This document shows, piece after piece, positions 62,225 through 64,000 of a stretch of DNA of 64,000 nucleotides (position 1 is the stretch's first letter; each line of letters starts with the position of its first letter). A program made the position numbers and the translations under genes. The notes below the pieces were generated by a model. The model had not been told where the DNA came from, did no database searches, and saw nothing but the letters and a program-made list of their open reading frames with translations. Origin of the DNA: an uncultured Lachnospiraceae bacterium (lineage in GTDB: Bacteria > Bacillota > Clostridia > Lachnospirales > Lachnospiraceae); NCBI GenBank assembly GCA_910584585.1, contig CAJUBP010000009.1, positions 52,616-116,615 on the forward strand, written 5' to 3'.

Positions 62225-63388
62225 ATGGAACTATATATTGTCCGCCCCGGCGACACAGTAGATACCATCGCCGACGCTTACGGCATTTCCGCTCAATCCA
62301 TCATTTACGATAATCAAATCCCCTACCCCTATCCTCTGGCAGTAGGCCAGGCCCTCCTCATTCAGGAACCCTCCGATTCCCTGGAATTAGCAAAATATCA
62401 AGTATATGCCGGCGGATATGCCTATCCTTTTATCAGCAGATGGGTATTGGAGCAAACCCTGCCCTATCTCTCTGATTTATTTATTTTTTCCTATGGATTT
62501 ACCCCGGAAGGGGAACTGATTCCTCCCCTTTTAGACGATACTTTTCTCATTACTGCGGCGAAATCTTACGGCACAGCGCCCATTCTGACTCTAACGCCTT
62601 TCGGCCCTACCGGACAATTCAGCAATTACCTGATTTCCCAGGTAGTCAATAACGAAAACGCCAAACAACAGCTTATTGAAAATCTCACAGCCCAAATAAC
62701 AGAACGCGGATTTGAAGGGGTAGATATTGACTTTGAATATATTCTTGCAGAAGATAAAATTCCTTTTGTAAACTTTGTGCGTGACGTACGGACTGCAGTC
62801 AATGAACTGGGATATCCGGTATCCGTTGCGCTGGCCCCAAAAACTTCCGACCAGCAAATCGGACTGCTCTATGAAGGAAAAGATTACGCCCTTCTGGGAG
62901 AAGCTGCCGATTCTGTTCTCTTAATGACTTACGAATGGGGATATACCTATGGACCGCCTATGGCCGTTGCGCCTTTGAACAAAGTACGGGAAGTGGTAGA
63001 ATATGCTCTTACGAAAATACCCGCTTCCAAAATCAATCTGGGCATTCCCAACTACGGATATGACTGGACTCTTCCCTTTGTACAGGGTTCATCCAAAGCC
63101 ACTACCATCGGCAATGTCCAGGCAATTCAGATTGCCATAGAGCACAATGCTTCCATACAATTCGATGAAACCGCTCAATCGCCTTATTTTCAGTATATTT
63201 CAGAAAATCTTACCCATGAAGTATGGTTTGAAGATGTGAGAAGCCTTTCCGCCAAATTCGGACTGGTAGAAGAATACCAGCTCCGCGGCATGGGATATTG
63301 GCATATCATGCAGCTCTTTCGGGCGAACTGGCTTCTTCTGGCGGACAGTTTCAATATTCGTAATCAATACAGGCCCTACTCTCCCTGA
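62225..63388 (+). CDS. LysM-GH18 glycosidase (spore cortex type)
   Basis: A 387-aa protein with one N-terminal LysM repeat (ELYIVRPGDTVDTIADAYGI, residues 1-47) and a GH18 barrel with GFEGVDIDFEY (catalytic Glu about 171). The layout matches YaaH/SleL-type N-acetylglucosaminidases that degrade cortex peptidoglycan fragments at germination. No signal peptide, consistent with spore-associated members. I prefer the ATG at 62225; the ATG at 62216 lies only one base after AAGGA. The 3' end overlaps the converging Dabb gene by 38 nt. Confidence 0.86.
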   Translation: MELYIVRPGDTVDTIADAYGISAQSIIYDNQIPYPYPLAVGQALLIQEPSDSLELAKYQVYAGGYAYPFISRWVLEQTLPYLSDLFIFSYGFTPEGELIPPLLDDTFLITAAKSYGTAPILTLTPFGPTGQFSNYLISQVVNNENAKQQLIENLTAQITERGFEGVDIDFEYILAEDKIPFVNFVRDVRTAVNELGYPVSVALAPKTSDQQIGLLYEGKDYALLGEAADSVLLMTYEWGYTYGPPMAVAPLNKVREVVEYALTKIPASKINLGIPNYGYDWTLPFVQGSSKATTIGNVQAIQIAIEHNASIQFDETAQSPYFQYISENLTHEVWFEDVRSLSAKFGLVEEYQLRGMGYWHIMQLFRANWLLLADSFNIRNQYRPYSP

Positions 63389-63653
63389 TCTTGCTTACAA
63401 ATTCTCCAAATTTCAAATGCGCCGGATGGGTCTGGTATTCGTTTAATCCCTCGATATCTTTAAAATCACAGATCAGAGCTAATTCATAATTGCTCTGATC
63501 CGCCTTCGGCGCATTGCACACTGCCTCTATCTTCACAAGCGCCGGTATTTCGCTCTTTAACTGAGCTGCCTTTGCCTGGGCTTCCTTTGCATTCTCAACT
63601 GCGCTTTTTCCGTTCGCTTCTTTCAGCTTAAACATCACAATATGCTTGATCAT
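63351..63653 (-). CDS. Dabb-family stress-responsive alpha/beta-barrel protein
   Basis: A 100-aa protein of the Dabb (stress-responsive A/B barrel) family: MIKHIVMFKLKEANGKSAV, strand ALICDFKDIEGLNEYQTHPA and the C-terminal FVSKIRESRACIDYEY. These small dimeric barrels are common in gut Clostridia, mostly with unknown substrates. The ATG follows AGGGAGG. Its end overlaps the GH18 gene on the opposite strand. Confidence 0.88.
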   Translation of the reverse strand: MIKHIVMFKLKEANGKSAVENAKEAQAKAAQLKSEIPALVKIEAVCNAPKADQSNYELALICDFKDIEGLNEYQTHPAHLKFGEFVSKIRESRACIDYEY

Positions 63654-63736
63654 TTTAAAAACCTCCCTGTAAAAATACGAAAAGCCGCAAACTTATGATT
63701 ATGCTAAAATCCTTAAGTCTACGGCTTTGCCTCTTA

Positions 63737-63807
63737 AGCAGATAACGGGAATCGAACCCGCCTCTCCAGCTTGGGAAGCTGGCGTTCTACCGATGAACTA
63801 TATCTGC
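63737..63807 (-). tRNA. tRNA-Gly (CCC)
   Basis: On the minus strand the acceptor arms GCAGATA and TATCTGC pair. The T-arm reads GGTTCGATTCC, and the anticodon loop TTCCCAA lies between CCAGC and GCTGG, giving anticodon CCC for glycine. CCA is not encoded. Confidence 0.9.
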
Positions 63808-63859
63808 ACACTGTAACAATAAATCTGCCATCCTGCGGGCCGCATGGCCAATAAATTAA

Positions 63860-63943
63860 TGCCGGCGACCGGAATCGAACCGGTACGATGTCGCCACCAC
63901 AGGATTTTAAGTCCTGCGCGTCTGCCAGTTCCGCCACGCCGGC
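63860..63943 (-). tRNA. tRNA-Leu (TAA)
   Basis: A type II tRNA of 84 nt with a long variable arm. The acceptor GCCGGCG pairs with CGCCGGC, and the loop CTTAAAA between CAGGA and TCCTG gives anticodon TAA for leucine. Confidence 0.92.
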
Positions 63944-63948
63944 ACAAA

Positions 63949-64000
63949 TGGGACCTACAGGGCTCGAACCTGTGACCCTCTGCTTGTAAGGCAGATGCTC
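63949..64000 (-). tRNA. tRNA-Val (TAC), cut by the window end
   Basis: Only the 3' 52 nt are present: the anticodon loop CTTACAA between TCTGC and GCAGA (anticodon TAC, valine), T-arm GGTTCGAGCC, and acceptor GGTCCCA. The 5' part is outside the window. Confidence 0.85.

Overview
The window looks like a chromosomal segment of a spore-forming gut Firmicute, most likely a Lachnospiraceae (Clostridia). It carries spoVAA-AB-AC and spoIIAA-spoIIAB-sigF, AGGAGG-type ribosome sites, a T-box in front of valS, Gram-positive YesM/YesN-type sugar regulation, and an [FeFe]-hydrogenase-like protein typical of strict anaerobes. I did no database search. All assignments rest on motifs, family knowledge and layout.

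1-12.8 kb: a minus-strand operon (about 10470 to 342) encodes a TerD-dynamin fusion GTPase, a 178-aa unknown, a 1030-aa HerA-type ATPase, a 221-aa charged unknown, a 127-aa unknown, a second dynamin-like GTPase with a zinc ribbon, TerD and a TerA-like protein. It lies between two 65-bp direct repeats. This is the best candidate for a poorly described system: Ter-domain, membrane-remodelling GTPase and DNA-pumping ATPase parts in one operon, plausibly stress or phage defence. XRE and WYL regulators and a small gene with a sigma-G-like promoter follow.

12.9-25.8 kb: an intact AAA-ATPase/PD-(D/E)XK gene, a decayed relative, then an island of about 7.4 kb. The island is bounded by two copies of the spoVAC 3' end that share a 44-bp identical core. 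It holds two decayed AlbA_2-type genes, an IS remnant and a three-gene Lamassu-type defence operon (Cap4-like nuclease, small subunit, SMC-like ATPase). The nuclease gene is split by a 156-bp MITE with a TA target duplication. The spoVA operon follows, with a sigma-G-like promoter.

25.9-40.3 kb: a Uma2-family gene, then a glycan-use locus: GH2 beta-glucuronidase, DUF624 protein, ABC sugar importer (two permeases and a lipoprotein), histidine kinase/AraC-type regulator, GH78 rhamnosidase and DUF2264 (GH154-like) protein. It fits use of a polymer with rhamnose and glucuronic acid. Several short tandem duplications sit at gene ends here.

40.4-64 kb: mostly core genes. These are the spoIIA operon, a TPR membrane protein, folC, a hairpin-rich spacer, a FapA-like protein, valS with its T-box, a TetR/RND efflux pair with a palindromic operator, pta, a DUF305 protein, a DUF6062 protein, an [FeFe]-hydrogenase/chemoreceptor fusion, a GH42 beta-galactosidase, a LysM-GH18 spore-type hydrolase, a Dabb protein and three tRNA genes (Gly, Leu, partial Val).
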